In this document: piece by piece, positions 44,066 through 55,331 of the stretch
Numbering within the stretch: position 1 is the first letter of the stretch
Layout: each line of letters opens with the position of its first letter
Assembly (NCBI GenBank): GCA_033964015.1
Contig: CM066913.1
Span: 33,803,577-33,867,576, forward strand
Reading direction: 5' to 3'
Length of the DNA stretch: 64,000 nt
From: Scolanthus callimorphus
Lineage: Eukaryota; Cnidaria; Anthozoa; Actiniaria; Edwardsiidae
Made by a program: the position numbers and the translations under genes
The notes under the pieces: model-generated
Database searches by the model: none
Seen by the model: only the letters and a program-made list of their open reading frames with translations
Told to the model about the DNA's origin: nothing

Positions 44066-45000
44066 CAGTCGAAGCTCTCGTAAGCGACCACCTCGGGAAC
44101 TGAAAATTGCGGTCGTTAACGGAGCTGGTCGCTTACGAGAAACGGCTCTCGTAAGCGACCACTAAGCGGCTTCCTACTTGAACAATAGGTGTTGGTCGCT
44201 TTAAAGAGCTTAGTACAATAAATCTAGAAAATAATCATGTGATACTATGCTTAAAATAGTTTGATTTATTTCCCGACTTTAATTAAGAATAGATAACCGC
44301 AAATATGTACATAGAAAATATGTGAGAAAATAGCATTTCACTGGTGCAGCTTTATATATTTCCATGTTTGAGAAATTCAGAATCATTAAGTGAAGTTTAG
44401 CCTACGAAGTTTGGGTAATATCTAGTCGTTCTTGTACCGCTCGGACTACAGTCGAAGCTCTCGTAAGCGACCACCTCGGGAACTGAAAATTGCGGTCGTT
44501 AACGGAGCTGGTCGCTTACGAGAAACGGCTCTCGTAAGCGACCACTAAGCGGCTTCCTACTTGAACAATAGGTGTTGGTCGCTTTAAAGAGCTTAGTACA
44601 ATAAATCTAGAAAATAATCATGTGATACTATGCTTAAAATAGTTTGATTTATTTCCCGACTTTAATTAAGAATAGATCACCGCAAATATGTACATAGAAA
44701 ATATGTGAGAAAATAGCATTTCACTGGTGCAGCTTGTATCAGTTTAGATATTTATGAGGTGATGACTGATGTTTTAAAGACAAAACGTACTGTGGTCGCT
44801 TACGAGAGCTTAAAAGCAATAGAAAATCTATGTTGGTGATTTGAAGTGGTCGCTAACGGAGCTGGTCGCATCGATAAGGCGGTCGCTTACGAGAGCTTGA
44901 AATAACAGAGTTTATGTGACATTTCAAACGGGGTTTCGGGAAAATGGTCGTTATGGGAGCTGGTCGCTTACGAGAGCGGTCGCACAGAGAGATTCGACTG
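44066..45000. mobile_element. TA-flanked MITE with CAGTCGAA termini, internally duplicated
   Basis: The ends read CAGTCGAAGCTCTCG (left) and CAGTCGAATCTCTCTG (right, inverted), each bordered by TA. This fits a Tc1/mariner (pogo/Tigger-like) non-autonomous element. CTCTCGTAAGCGACC and its inverse recur inside. The interior and left flank are tandemly duplicated: 43,975-44,357 repeats at 44,358-44,740 with a 383-bp period and few differences. Confidence 0.7.
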
Positions 45001-45669
45001 TATGTATATAGAAATAGATCTCAACTTCTAGCGTATTTTTGAACAGGAAAAATTCATGCGATTGAAATTATTTTGGGCACAGCACTCAAGCAGCCTTTAC
45101 ACTGCCAAAAGATGTATTTATCTAGAAAAATTAGTCTCGTTTGTTCGAAATAATTAACATTTTCTAAAGACGATGTTTCGAGGAAAATTAATATTTGAAA
45201 AGGCGACCGTGAATTGTTCTTATTATCAGCCTTCCCTCATTCATAATATAATCAAAATGTCTAATGAAAAATGTCTAGACATCTAAGATGTCTAATTGTG
45301 TTTTTGTTTAGTATGCCGAGCTCACATATCTCGAAAGGGGGACACTCAGAAATTCTAATATATAGATTTAGGCACTGCCTCAAAGCGGAGCTCGAATCAA
45401 TGCATTACTGTCATCGAGGTATCTGTTCTAGTTTTGATGACGTCATCGATAGCGCAATACCACGTGACCTTGGTGGTGCACCCCCTTGCCTCCAAGATAA
45501 CCTTATCCAAGTTTGGTCACCTGGAGAGCGGCCGAAGGCCACAGAGCGGAGCACCATAGGTATCGCAGGAAGAACTCAATAGCTCTCAAAGTAGAACGCA
45601 GGTATACGATCGACTTCATTTTTCATGGTTCAGCGGTATTCCCACTATAGTATAGCTGGCGTGTCTGTC

Positions 45670-45792
45670 TCACATTCTTATGATTGCCTACCTTTCCTTG
45701 ATGTTAATGTGTCTTTAAATAATGGCTCAATTGAAACAGATCTCTACTCTAAACCTACTGATAGACATCAGCATTTACTATACACATCTTGC
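45670..45792 (+). pseudogene. Penelope-like element RT fragment
   Basis: A short open stretch reading SYDCLPFLDVNVSLNNGS, then IETDLYSKPTDRHQHLLYTS and Cys. The pattern FLDV...NG.IETDLYSKPTD.HQ.L is characteristic of the RT of Penelope-like elements. Only about 40 residues remain, and the sequence then becomes unrelated. It lies between the two receptor genes. Confidence 0.7.
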
Positions 45793-46011
45793 AGGTAAAT
45801 CTAAATTTAAAATAATGCAACTGGTATGCAATAAAAGTTGCGTTAAATTGAACAGCAACTCAGTCATGTATATCCCGACAATTGCGTGACTTGCGGCATC
45901 CATTATGGTAGACCTTTCCTGTCTCATCCGTCCATCTCGTCTTTGACAGATATCAAATATCCAGCTCTCGTCCGTCGGCATGCAGATCAATATACGGGCC
46001 ATGGAAGATGG

Positions 46012-47348
46012 CATGTTGTAAAACATGGACTGGTAAAACATGGACTGGACTGAGAAAACATGGACTAAGAAAACATGGACTGGGAAAACATGGACTGGGA
46101 AAACATGGACTGAGAAAACATGGACTGAAAAAACATGGACTGAGAAAACATGGACTGAGAAAACATGGACTGAGAAAACATGGACTGGGAAAACATGGAC
46201 TGAGAAAACATGGACTGAGAAAACATGGACTGAGAAAACATGGACTGAGAAAACTGGGGAAACTGGCGGGAAAAACCTAGTGTCATCGTAGAATACCACT
46301 TAATGATGCTAGATTCAGAAATATTTGAAAATTTCAAGCCAATCTGTGCTTAGGTATACAAGTTCAAGTCGCCACACGTTTCGTTTACGAATTCGTTCGA
46401 CGCATACAGGCATAGTGAGCTACAGTTCATTCGAGTCTATTATTTATTTATTTATTTTATTTTATTAGCTTTGCCTCTACTGGCAGGAGCCCACAACAGC
46501 GGAGCCATTTACAGTGGGTCCTTAATAAATAAATACTAATTATAATTATAAACTAATCAATGAATAAAAATACAAATACAGTGCAAGAGCTGGCAGCGTT
46601 CAGTAACAGCACACAAGAGGTATGGACAGTGTTCTGCTAATCACACTAACACACTAATCTTACAGAATCGCCCATATTTTTTTAACAAAGGTCATAGCAA
46701 ATTCTTAGCCAAGTAGATACGGTTTACTTTAAATACACGCTGAATTCTGCGCTTGAGATCCCGAACGTGCAAAACAAACAACACCACCACACTTCATTCT
46801 TTGGGAAAGGAAGTTTATTTCCAGCAGAAAACAGACCGAACATACATGCAAGCTACCGGAAAATAAACTTCATCCCACCAGAAAGTGAGTAACGCTCATG
46901 CAGTTTGCCAGCTATCAGATGTCCATCAAATTGAGACGGCTGACGGACTTCATAATGCATGAGCGATTGCTGATATTTTAAAACACCAGAGTGCTGGTTT
47001 TATGAGTGTGCGCCTGCTTTCTCACGGGCTTCATGTTTGGAAAATACTCTCCATACTACATCATTTCCTGTTTTATGTTTGTCAACGCTATTTCGATGAC
47101 TTTGTATTGTTCAGAATTGTTGTAATCACTTTGCGATTGATTTCACTCTTTTGGAACTAACTGTACCCATGTTTTCTCAGTCCATGTTTTCTCAGTCCAT
47201 GTTTTCTCAGTCCATGTTTTCTCAGTCCATGTTTTCTCAGTCCATGTTTTCTCAGTCCATGTTTTCTCAGTCCAGTCCATGTTTTCTCAGTCCATGTTTT
47301 CTCAGTCCAGTCCATGTTTTCTCAGTCCAGTCCATGTTTTACAACATG
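46012..47348. mobile_element. Foldback-type element with tandem-repeat arms, inserted at the gene B start codon
   Basis: The left arm (46,012-46,255) is a tandem array of a 15-bp unit TGAGAAAACATGGAC. The right arm (about 47,167-47,348) is the same unit inverted. Both ends begin CATGTTGTAAAACATGGAC read inward. The element is flanked by a 13-bp direct repeat CCATGGAAGATGG at 45,999-46,011 and 47,349-47,361; gene A has this 13-mer once, as an empty site. Between the arms there is about 0.9 kb with a TTTA-rich stretch near 46,440 and no recognisable transposase. Long inverted arms made of short tandem repeats are the mark of foldback elements. Confidence 0.78.
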
Positions 47349-47357
47349 CCATGGAAG

Positions 47358-47427
47358 ATGGACGCTCGCGCTTCTTGCTTATGTTTCCGGCTTGCTCTGT
47401 GTCTTTTACTCCTAAAATATTCTTCAG
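47358..47427 (+). CDS. Gene B exon 1: start codon and signal peptide
   Basis: Encodes MDARASCLCFRL followed by [12 protein letters not shown], a signal peptide very like that of gene A ([24 protein letters not shown]). The exon is also 70 nt, ends in phase 1 at GTAAGG, and homology with gene A continues into the intron. A foldback element ends nine bases upstream of this ATG and leaves a 13-bp duplicated target overlapping the start. An in-frame ATG at 47,346 would add MPWK, and the frame stays open through the whole foldback arm back to 47,151. Confidence 0.82.
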
Positions 47428-50400
47428 GTAAGGTTTCACTTTGCATAGGCACAAGGATAGATTTGATTTGAAAGACAGAACCGTCATAGGCTATTTGCCT
47501 GCCGATAATCGTAAGCATTTCAATTTCTTGTTTTCTAAACAAGGAAATACCTCGCGGTTGAAGTTTCAGCATTTGTGCTTGTTTGTACTGGGACGCCATG
47601 AAATTAAGGACGTAGGATTGCTTGATTGTTGAATGATTGAAGTTCTCTACTACAATATTTAACTTAGCGAATGACAAATCCAGGCACGCAATGCCGAGTT
47701 TACAACTTTAGCTCTTCTGGCTGACGAAGGGTTGTCATCGGATGCGATTCACTACCAGACTTTCACTATGACCCCGAAGAGTTTACGCTTTCTGCTGTCA
47801 GTTGCTATTATTTAAATCCAAAACACATATCCAAGTAGAGCCCGCCATGAGCTTGGGAACTCTGATTTTAAGATCGTGACTAATTACACGGTTGTAGACA
47901 TCCGTTTTAGTAACGACAAACTTAACTTCCGGGTTTGTAGAACGGATTTTGATAAACGTTCACTTAGTGCCTTCTGTTGTCTGTGCCTGTTTCAGTTTGA
48001 TTGAATAAGTTGTGCAATATTGTGCTGTTAACTAGTTAGCTCCGTATGCGTACACAAGTAGCCCGTTTGTTTATAGGTAAGCGCATCGTGATTAACTGGA
48101 AACACAGCAGCAGCAACTAAAGAATCATCTAAAAGATCTCAATGGTAGCAATATAATTTTCTCAAAAGCGTTTTGCGCTTTAGAAAAATGCACCGCCTTG
48201 CAATCTTTTCAAAATTGAAAGGTGCTGTATATGTTTTACTTACAATAACTATGTTGTCAGTATTGTAATGACTAAACTTCCGGGTTTTACAGTTAACACA
48301 ATTTACATCAATTAGCGGAGCTCGCCAGACTGCCATACGTACTTCCTGTCAATTGGTTCTTTTTCGTTTTAAATGTGAAAGTGTTATTGACGTTTTGCCA
48401 CGAGGAGTAACATCTATCAAAATAAAATGACTAAGTGAGAGTGATTATCATTTCTGAAGACGATGTGAGCCGGTCCGTTACCTGTTAGAGGGAGATTGCT
48501 CAAAATAATATTGCCATTTCATATATCGTTAGTCTGAAAGGAATTTGTAAGACATACTAATTGTGTATATTGTGGGGGAGGGGAGGGGGGAAAGAAAAGC
48601 GGGCTACCGGGCCGATGAACCCCCCTGGATCCGCGCCTGGGTTGCCATTTGACCGAGAATAAAAAAAGAAGGAAGTAATCATTAATATTTTGTTGACATT
48701 CTTGAGAAATTAACATTTTTGTCCCCAGTCATTTTCTTTCATTTGTTTCTTTTTCTCTCTATAACCTGGATTCCCTGCAAGCAGGCTACTTTATCTCCCT
48801 GCATTCTCAAGACTTTTAGTGTTTTTCTTGTGTTTTCAATTACGCAAACGTAGCCTCTGCACACAAATGTCATTTCTCGTATGTGTGAGAAAATGGCGGG
48901 AGCTTGGAGAAACTGGTCGATCAAGTTTGTGCGTGAGCAAGAAAATAACAATTTATCTGCTCTACAACTTACCAAAATCACTTTTTGTGGCCTTTAGGAG
49001 GAAAAGTTTACTAATTTAAACGCAGCTCTGATACTCATTTTTAAAAAGTTTGGCATTTGAGAATTCGCTGGGGATTTTTTTAGCAAAGTGTTGTGTGTTA
49101 GTCATTGACACTCCTGAAAGCGCGCGCTATTTCGAAGCGAAAACAATGACGCCATTCTTGTTAAGCTGGATAATGATTTTAAGTATAAATTATTTGTCTT
49201 CAACAGTTGAAGTTATATGAGCGGCCACTGTCGTGCGTTGCGTTGACTGTGGATTCGTGTTTTGCCTTTCATTGAATTATCATTCTAACCTTGTAGTTAA
49301 AGCGAACCCAACGGGTTCCGTTTTTATCGTCACTCCTTCGAAGACTGATATGCGTGGTCTTAGTATCACAATAAAATCTTCATTGTTTTGGTGATCAAGG
49401 CCCCCCCCCCTCCTGGATCCGCCAATGCCACCGATTTATATGTTATGACAAAAATTATTCTCGAGAGTCGAACGAACAACTATGAATGCTAATTTTTCCG
49501 TCTGAGCATAACTTGTTCAGTTGTGACGATCGAGAACATAATCACGCGTTGAATGTAATGAGCCGTGGTATTAGGTGTTTGCCAATATATAAGTATGAAT
49601 GAAAGATAGTAAACCATTTTCACCGAAAAATCTGCCACTCATTGTCTCAGCGATGTTAAGTTATGGGAAACCGATTTTGCGAGGCAATGAGCAGCTAGGA
49701 GACTAGTGGTGCGAGCGCTACGTCGCCGAAGGGGAGGTGGGAGGGTCGAAAAGTTTTCGGACTTACCGGTTTGCGAAGATGTGTCGAAAAGCCCTGAATT
49801 CATGTCCCAAATCCTTTATATAGGCAGAAAAGACTGACGTGGCTGCTTGCACAGAAGCAACCGATTACCCTAGGGAGTTACAAGCATGTTCAACTTCGCA
49901 CGCTTAATTTTCGCGGCAAATTCCTCGGTGAAAATAGTAAACCATTTTCACCGAAAAATCTGCCACTCATTGTCTCAGCGATGTTAAGTTATGGGAAACC
50001 GATTTTGGCCTCGGCCCAATCCCATCCAAACGACTTCTTTTGGCGATGATTCGCCATAAGCTTTATCTGTTCTGTATGATATTCAATATCTTTTCCCGAA
50101 ACTCAGAAAATGCCCAGAATATCAGGAATACAAAATAAAATAAAAAAGCGACAGACTAACGGTAACATTATGGGAAAGCTAATGATAGGCCGCTGAGATC
50201 ATTGTTGGCGGCGTATGCCTTGGCATGGGCGGTGGCTGGTGCTATCCCTTCCGGGCGTGTCGACGTGCTTCTTGCTAGCAATGCGGCAACTCTTTCGGAG
50301 TTCATAACTTTTCCTGTCTGAGAGTAGTACTCTGCTGTACCTGAGGACTTCCATCCCACATGCCTAGCTACGTCTTCCGAGTTTACGCCCAAGAGAGATA

Positions 50401-53400
50401 AGGTAATCGAACAGCCGCTGCGAAAACTGTGCATGGTTTCTCTCTCTAGAATGCCCGCATTCTTCATATGCAATTTAAGTCTGTTCGCAATAGCTGAACC
50501 TACAAAGGGATTGTGGGAAATCATGGAAGCACTTTCTGCAGCCCGAAATAGATAACCATCGCGAAGGTTAATGTTCATGAGGTCGCATAGTTTGACGTAC
50601 AAATTGAGGTTTGTTACTGGACAGACAGTTGGGTTGGAACATGTTTTGATCGGGAATGTGTTGGTCTGGCCTTCCCCGCGCAGTGTTTTACCGAAGGTGT
50701 GGCGGAACCAGAATGGTATGCCTGTCTTCAGAAGCTAAGACTTCTTTAGTAAGTACTCTCCCTAAGTCTGAGGCCCGATCGCCTGTGTAGAATTCTAAGC
50801 AAAAGAAAGCGAGGTCTCTCGCATACAGGTACCGCTGAACAGCCGTTGCGGGAGACTTGAATACCAGATTTTTTAGATACTGACACAGTTTTGCAAGCTT
50901 ATCAAAGAACAGGGGCGTTGCCTGTTGGGGGGTGAGATGTGCTTTTGCCTGTTCTTCTCGTACTTGGGCTAGGTATTGCTTTATGGAGTGATGCGCCGCA
51001 GGATTTCCAAGATTAAGTAGGTCATTCCAGTCCCCTCCGCGACCATTTTCGTTGAAAATTGCTCTCAGCTTGCCTATGAGGCTATCCACTGTTCCGGCGG
51101 CTAACCTAGTGGGGCAATGGCAGCCTGAGGAGCTTGATCTTCCGAAATCCGCGCAGCTTGGGGCGTGGATTTTAGTTTTTCCTCCCTTGTCTTTCCAGAC
51201 AAGAAATCTAGCGACGTCGAGCGGTGAAGCTGACAAGAGTGATTTGGGTGCGGGTAGCGAGAATAAGAAACCTTCAAAATCCAGCGCTAAGCGTGATTTT
51301 TGTTTTTGATAGGGTTTTCTCTCTCTCTCTGCGGATAAAGCTTGAAGGCGCCGATCGAGTGCGGCGGTATCAACTTCGACCTTCTTTGGTGTGTTACTGC
51401 TATTCAATTGTTTACGACGATACCCGCATCGTTGGCAGAAGATGAACGTGTGGTCGTTCGCATAAGAACAAATAGGGCATTTGGCTGCAGGGAGCCAAAG
51501 CCTGGGAACATCCGGAAGTATCTGGTAGAAATAAAAGGGGAAAATGGGAATGAACTAGCAAATAGGATACGCGTAAAAACAACAAATGAATAGTTCGTAT
51601 CCAAGTTTAATGGGCCAGAGTTGACATAGAACCCTGAAAAATAATCTAGTCATTTACACCTTCTAATTATATATTGAATTATTTGATATTTCACAGACAT
51701 TGTGCTAAATTGCAAATGTTTCTCTTGAATGTTTAGGTAGCGTTTACATAATCTTCTACGTACCCACTCGAAATACCCACAAGTCCCATTGGAGAGAGCG
51801 CGCTTCCCACGGAGAGGCGGTGGATTTAGATGGAAAAAGGAATGTAGTCTGACTACCCCGGTTACCCAATTTGAATGCCGCGCATGCCCGTCGCTGGACT
51901 AAGGGCCACCAGAACTTTCTAGGATAGATATCGGGCACCACTATGGAGAAGGCACATCCTTGTTGTAACAAGTGCTTAAGGAGAGGACCCACGAGGACGA
52001 AAGGGGGGAACACGTAGGCGTTTTCATGTGGCGCGACACTTTGAGAAAAGACATTTGTCCCTTCAGCTTGCGCACATGGGAACTGTGAGAAGAATCTAAG
52101 CCTGCGGCCAGAACTGTCTCGTCTGGCATTAGAAGGGAGCGCCATGAGGTCGATGCTGTGGGGACCAAATGCAGTCTGTATTTGTTTCCAGGCTTGTTCC
52201 GTTAGGGTGCAATCAAGGTCAGATAGTAGCCTGGAGGGGGGTCTGCTGGATTATCTTTGGAGGGGATATATTGAAGGGTAAGTTGGATGTTTCTTTTTAA
52301 GGCGAACTGAAACAGATTCTTCATGATGTCGGATATTTCCGGGGTTTTAGAGGCTTGCCTTTCCCAGCAGGAAACAACCACCTTGCTATCAACGAAACCA
52401 TCTACCCTTGTATCAGTGCATGAGCTGAGAAGGTTCTCCATTGTAAGGAGGAGTGCGCGGGCTTCTCTTACTGCAATGGGTGTGTTGCGAGTTACAGCAT
52501 CCCAGTATCCCCTTGTTTCTAGCTCCGCTCCGCATGGTCGGCGAAGGCGACCTCCCCAACCTGAATTTGATGCGTCGGTGAATATCTGGATCTGTAGATG
52601 GTATTCTGGTTTCCATTGCATGTGACCTTCCCACGTGTCCAAAAAGCGCCAGTAAGCGATCTCTTCCTTGAGTGTGTTGGAGAGGATTACCTTAGAAGAG
52701 CTATTCTTCGCAGCCCGCGATATAGCCTGATAGACAGTGTTTGTGTAAAGTTTAGCCGCCGGTATCATGAGTGAAAACGAAGTTGTTTTTCCCGCGAACT
52801 TCTGTAAATTTTTAAGCGACACCGTCTTATTGCTAAGAATCGCCTCTCTTATGCTAGCGAATTTTGAGCGCTTGTCCTGGGGTAGAATAAACGCTTGTTT
52901 CTCGGAATCACAAAAGCAACCCAGAAAACGTACCGCGATTCTCGGAGTGAGAACACTTTTTTTCAAACCGATGAAATATCCACAAGAGATAAGGACTTGA
53001 CAAGCAATGAAAACTGCCATTTCGGCGAGCTGAAAGTTGGAAAACTGGTGTGATGACGACTGGAATGGAACTCTAAGTTGGCCTACGTGGCGGTCATCGA
53101 TGTACTGGGAGCACGGGATGCCAAGTGAGCGAATGTAGTGCGTTGCTGCCAAGCCAACAGTCTGATACACATATGCGCTGGCTTTCCATCCAAATGGGAG
53201 TGATGCATAAGTAAAATACCAGCCCTGCCATTCTAAGCCGAAGTAGGTAGAACTATTAGGGTGGAGCCTTATGTGGTCGTATCCACTTTTATCGTCGAAA
53301 GTGGCTTGAAAATGGTTTTGTTCCACGTATCTAGGCAAGTCGTGTAAATAATCAAGGGTAAAGGGGCAGTCCTTCACCCAGCAGTTGAGAAACCTCTCGT

Positions 53401-55300
53401 CGTGGCAAAGGCGGGGCTTATTGGGCTCCACAGTGAGGGGCATGACCAAATATGGTGCCTCTACGAAGCCCACCCTTCCAATGACATTTAATGAACCATT
53501 TTTTACTCTTTCTATGATGGTTTGAGAGATGAAACTTTCAAAATTCCTACAGGAGCTTGCGTTGGGAAACTGGGCCCTCGGTGGAGAACCACTGTGATAT
53601 GCCTTTCCCTGGAACGTGCCGTTAAATATCGTCAAGTAATCAGAAATGTCTACTCCGTCTTGAATAATAGGGAGTACGAAACTTTTAAGGGGCGAGTCCT
53701 GCAGAATCTTTTCCCAATATCCAAAGGACGTGGTAAGGTTTCCTGCTATGAATAGGTCAGGGTTTCTGAATCGGAGCATGTCCGGAGATGCGTGACAGAG
53801 CCCCTGTGACACCGCTTCAACTGCGGGGAGAGGTCCGGCCCAGGTAGCAGGGTCTCCTTCCCTATCGCACCACAAAGGTTTACGTTTGGGAGATTGATAC
53901 AGATGTCTGGTGCAAAACGCTGAAAAGTTCTGAGAAAAGAAAAAAGCGAAAACGATTTTACGATTATGTGGTAGACTAGGGAAGGATCCCCCGCATACCC
54001 GAGCCGGACCAGAAACTCACCCTAAGGTAAGTTATAAGGTTTTATATAGATTTGACCCCCAGTCCGGCAAGGATAGTTGGGGAAGGAAGAAATAAATAAA
54101 CACAGAAATTGTGTTCTAAAAGTGAAAATATTTTAAACCCAAACCTCTTATAGTACCAAGTAACTATTGTATTGATATATTATGCTGTTACAGAAGGCGG
54201 AGTATGCGCTATACGCGGTTTATTGCAGTGCCAAAGAGACTTATAATTTTTAACACAAGCGTAAGCGTTACGATAATAAAAGGAAAATCTACTAAGCGTG
54301 CGGAGGGTGTATATAGTGGAAAAAAAAATAGAAGGCTTGCAAGTCATTATCCATTTTATTGAGAATAAATTTTGGTTCGTAAGTACAAGTGATTATCATT
54401 ACAAGTCATTATCCATGTTATTGAGAATAAATTTTGGTTCGTAAGTACAAGTGAGTAAGGCTAAGCTCCTCCAAACTTCTTGTAATAATATGGGGTGTAG
54501 CGTCCCATCAGTGGTCTAGCTCTACCATAGCCTCTTCCTCTGCCACATCGTGAGGCAGTATGGCCTCTATTACCACAGGCGAAACACGTGATGCTTCGCC
54601 AACGTTGCCCCCCCTGACCTGGATAGTGGTCTTCCTTTTTTCCAAAGGTTTTTTCCACCTTTGCCACCGCGTCTAGTATTTTGCTATAATCTTTGTCAGC
54701 CAGGAGCGCGACAAAATAAGCTTTGAATTGTTTGGAGTCGTAATGCAGTTTATCTCTAAGAGTCGCAGCGATGGCGTCATAGGAGGCAGCTTTTTCCTCG
54801 TTGTTTAAACGCGATGCCGTAGCCAACTGCTCTGCGAGCCTGAGGGCGTCGTATTTGTCAAAATCCTCAGTACGCCTGAAACCGTATTGCGCAATCCTGG
54901 CCAGGAGGGATTTTACACTAGGGAGGGCATTGTTGCCGGCCGTTTCCAGTGCCTTGATTCTCTCCAGCAAAGCAGCCATATTGTTATCCTGAGGGAACGA
55001 GAGAGGGGTATAAGCACGGTTGATAAGGGTATGGGTTATTGGCTGTAATGTTATCGCGTACCAAATCAAGAAATAAGATCAAATTCTAACAGGCCCATCG
55101 CTTGACCTCTCGCGGGCCTTATATTCTGAGTTTTTGTTGCTTCTGTTGTTATGTCTTCTAGCAGGCCACATAGTACGAGGGTGGGGTGGGTGGAGGGGTA
55201 GAAAATTGTGTTGCCTCCTGACAGGCCCGATGCTTGTCCGTTAATCACGCCTTTTAACATGTCCGACATTTGCCTTCTGACAGGCCTCTCACTTCGAGGG

Positions 55301-55331
<31 letters not shown>

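Larger units (their letters stand above)
42576..47357. promoter_or_regulatory. Shared intergenic region between the divergent start codons
   Basis: The two start codons face away from each other across 4.8 kb, so both promoters must lie here. About 110 bp upstream of the gene A ATG (42,576-42,690) is repeated in reverse orientation at 45,905-46,011, directly before the foldback insertion of gene B; this conserved block includes the pentamer-rich stretch around GATATCAAATATCCAGCTC and is the best candidate for 5' UTR or core promoter. I see no clear TATA box. The centre holds the poly-C tract, a duplicated MITE and a Penelope-like fragment. Confidence 0.5.

Noticed and set aside
46008..46337. 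Overlapping open frames on both strands with KTWTEKTWTE or FSQSM repeats
   Set aside because: Frame-preserving 15-bp repeats of the foldback arm, not genes.
51224..52000. Plus-strand frames opposite the DIRS recombinase and RT
   Set aside because: Antisense shadows of the recombinase and RT coding frames.
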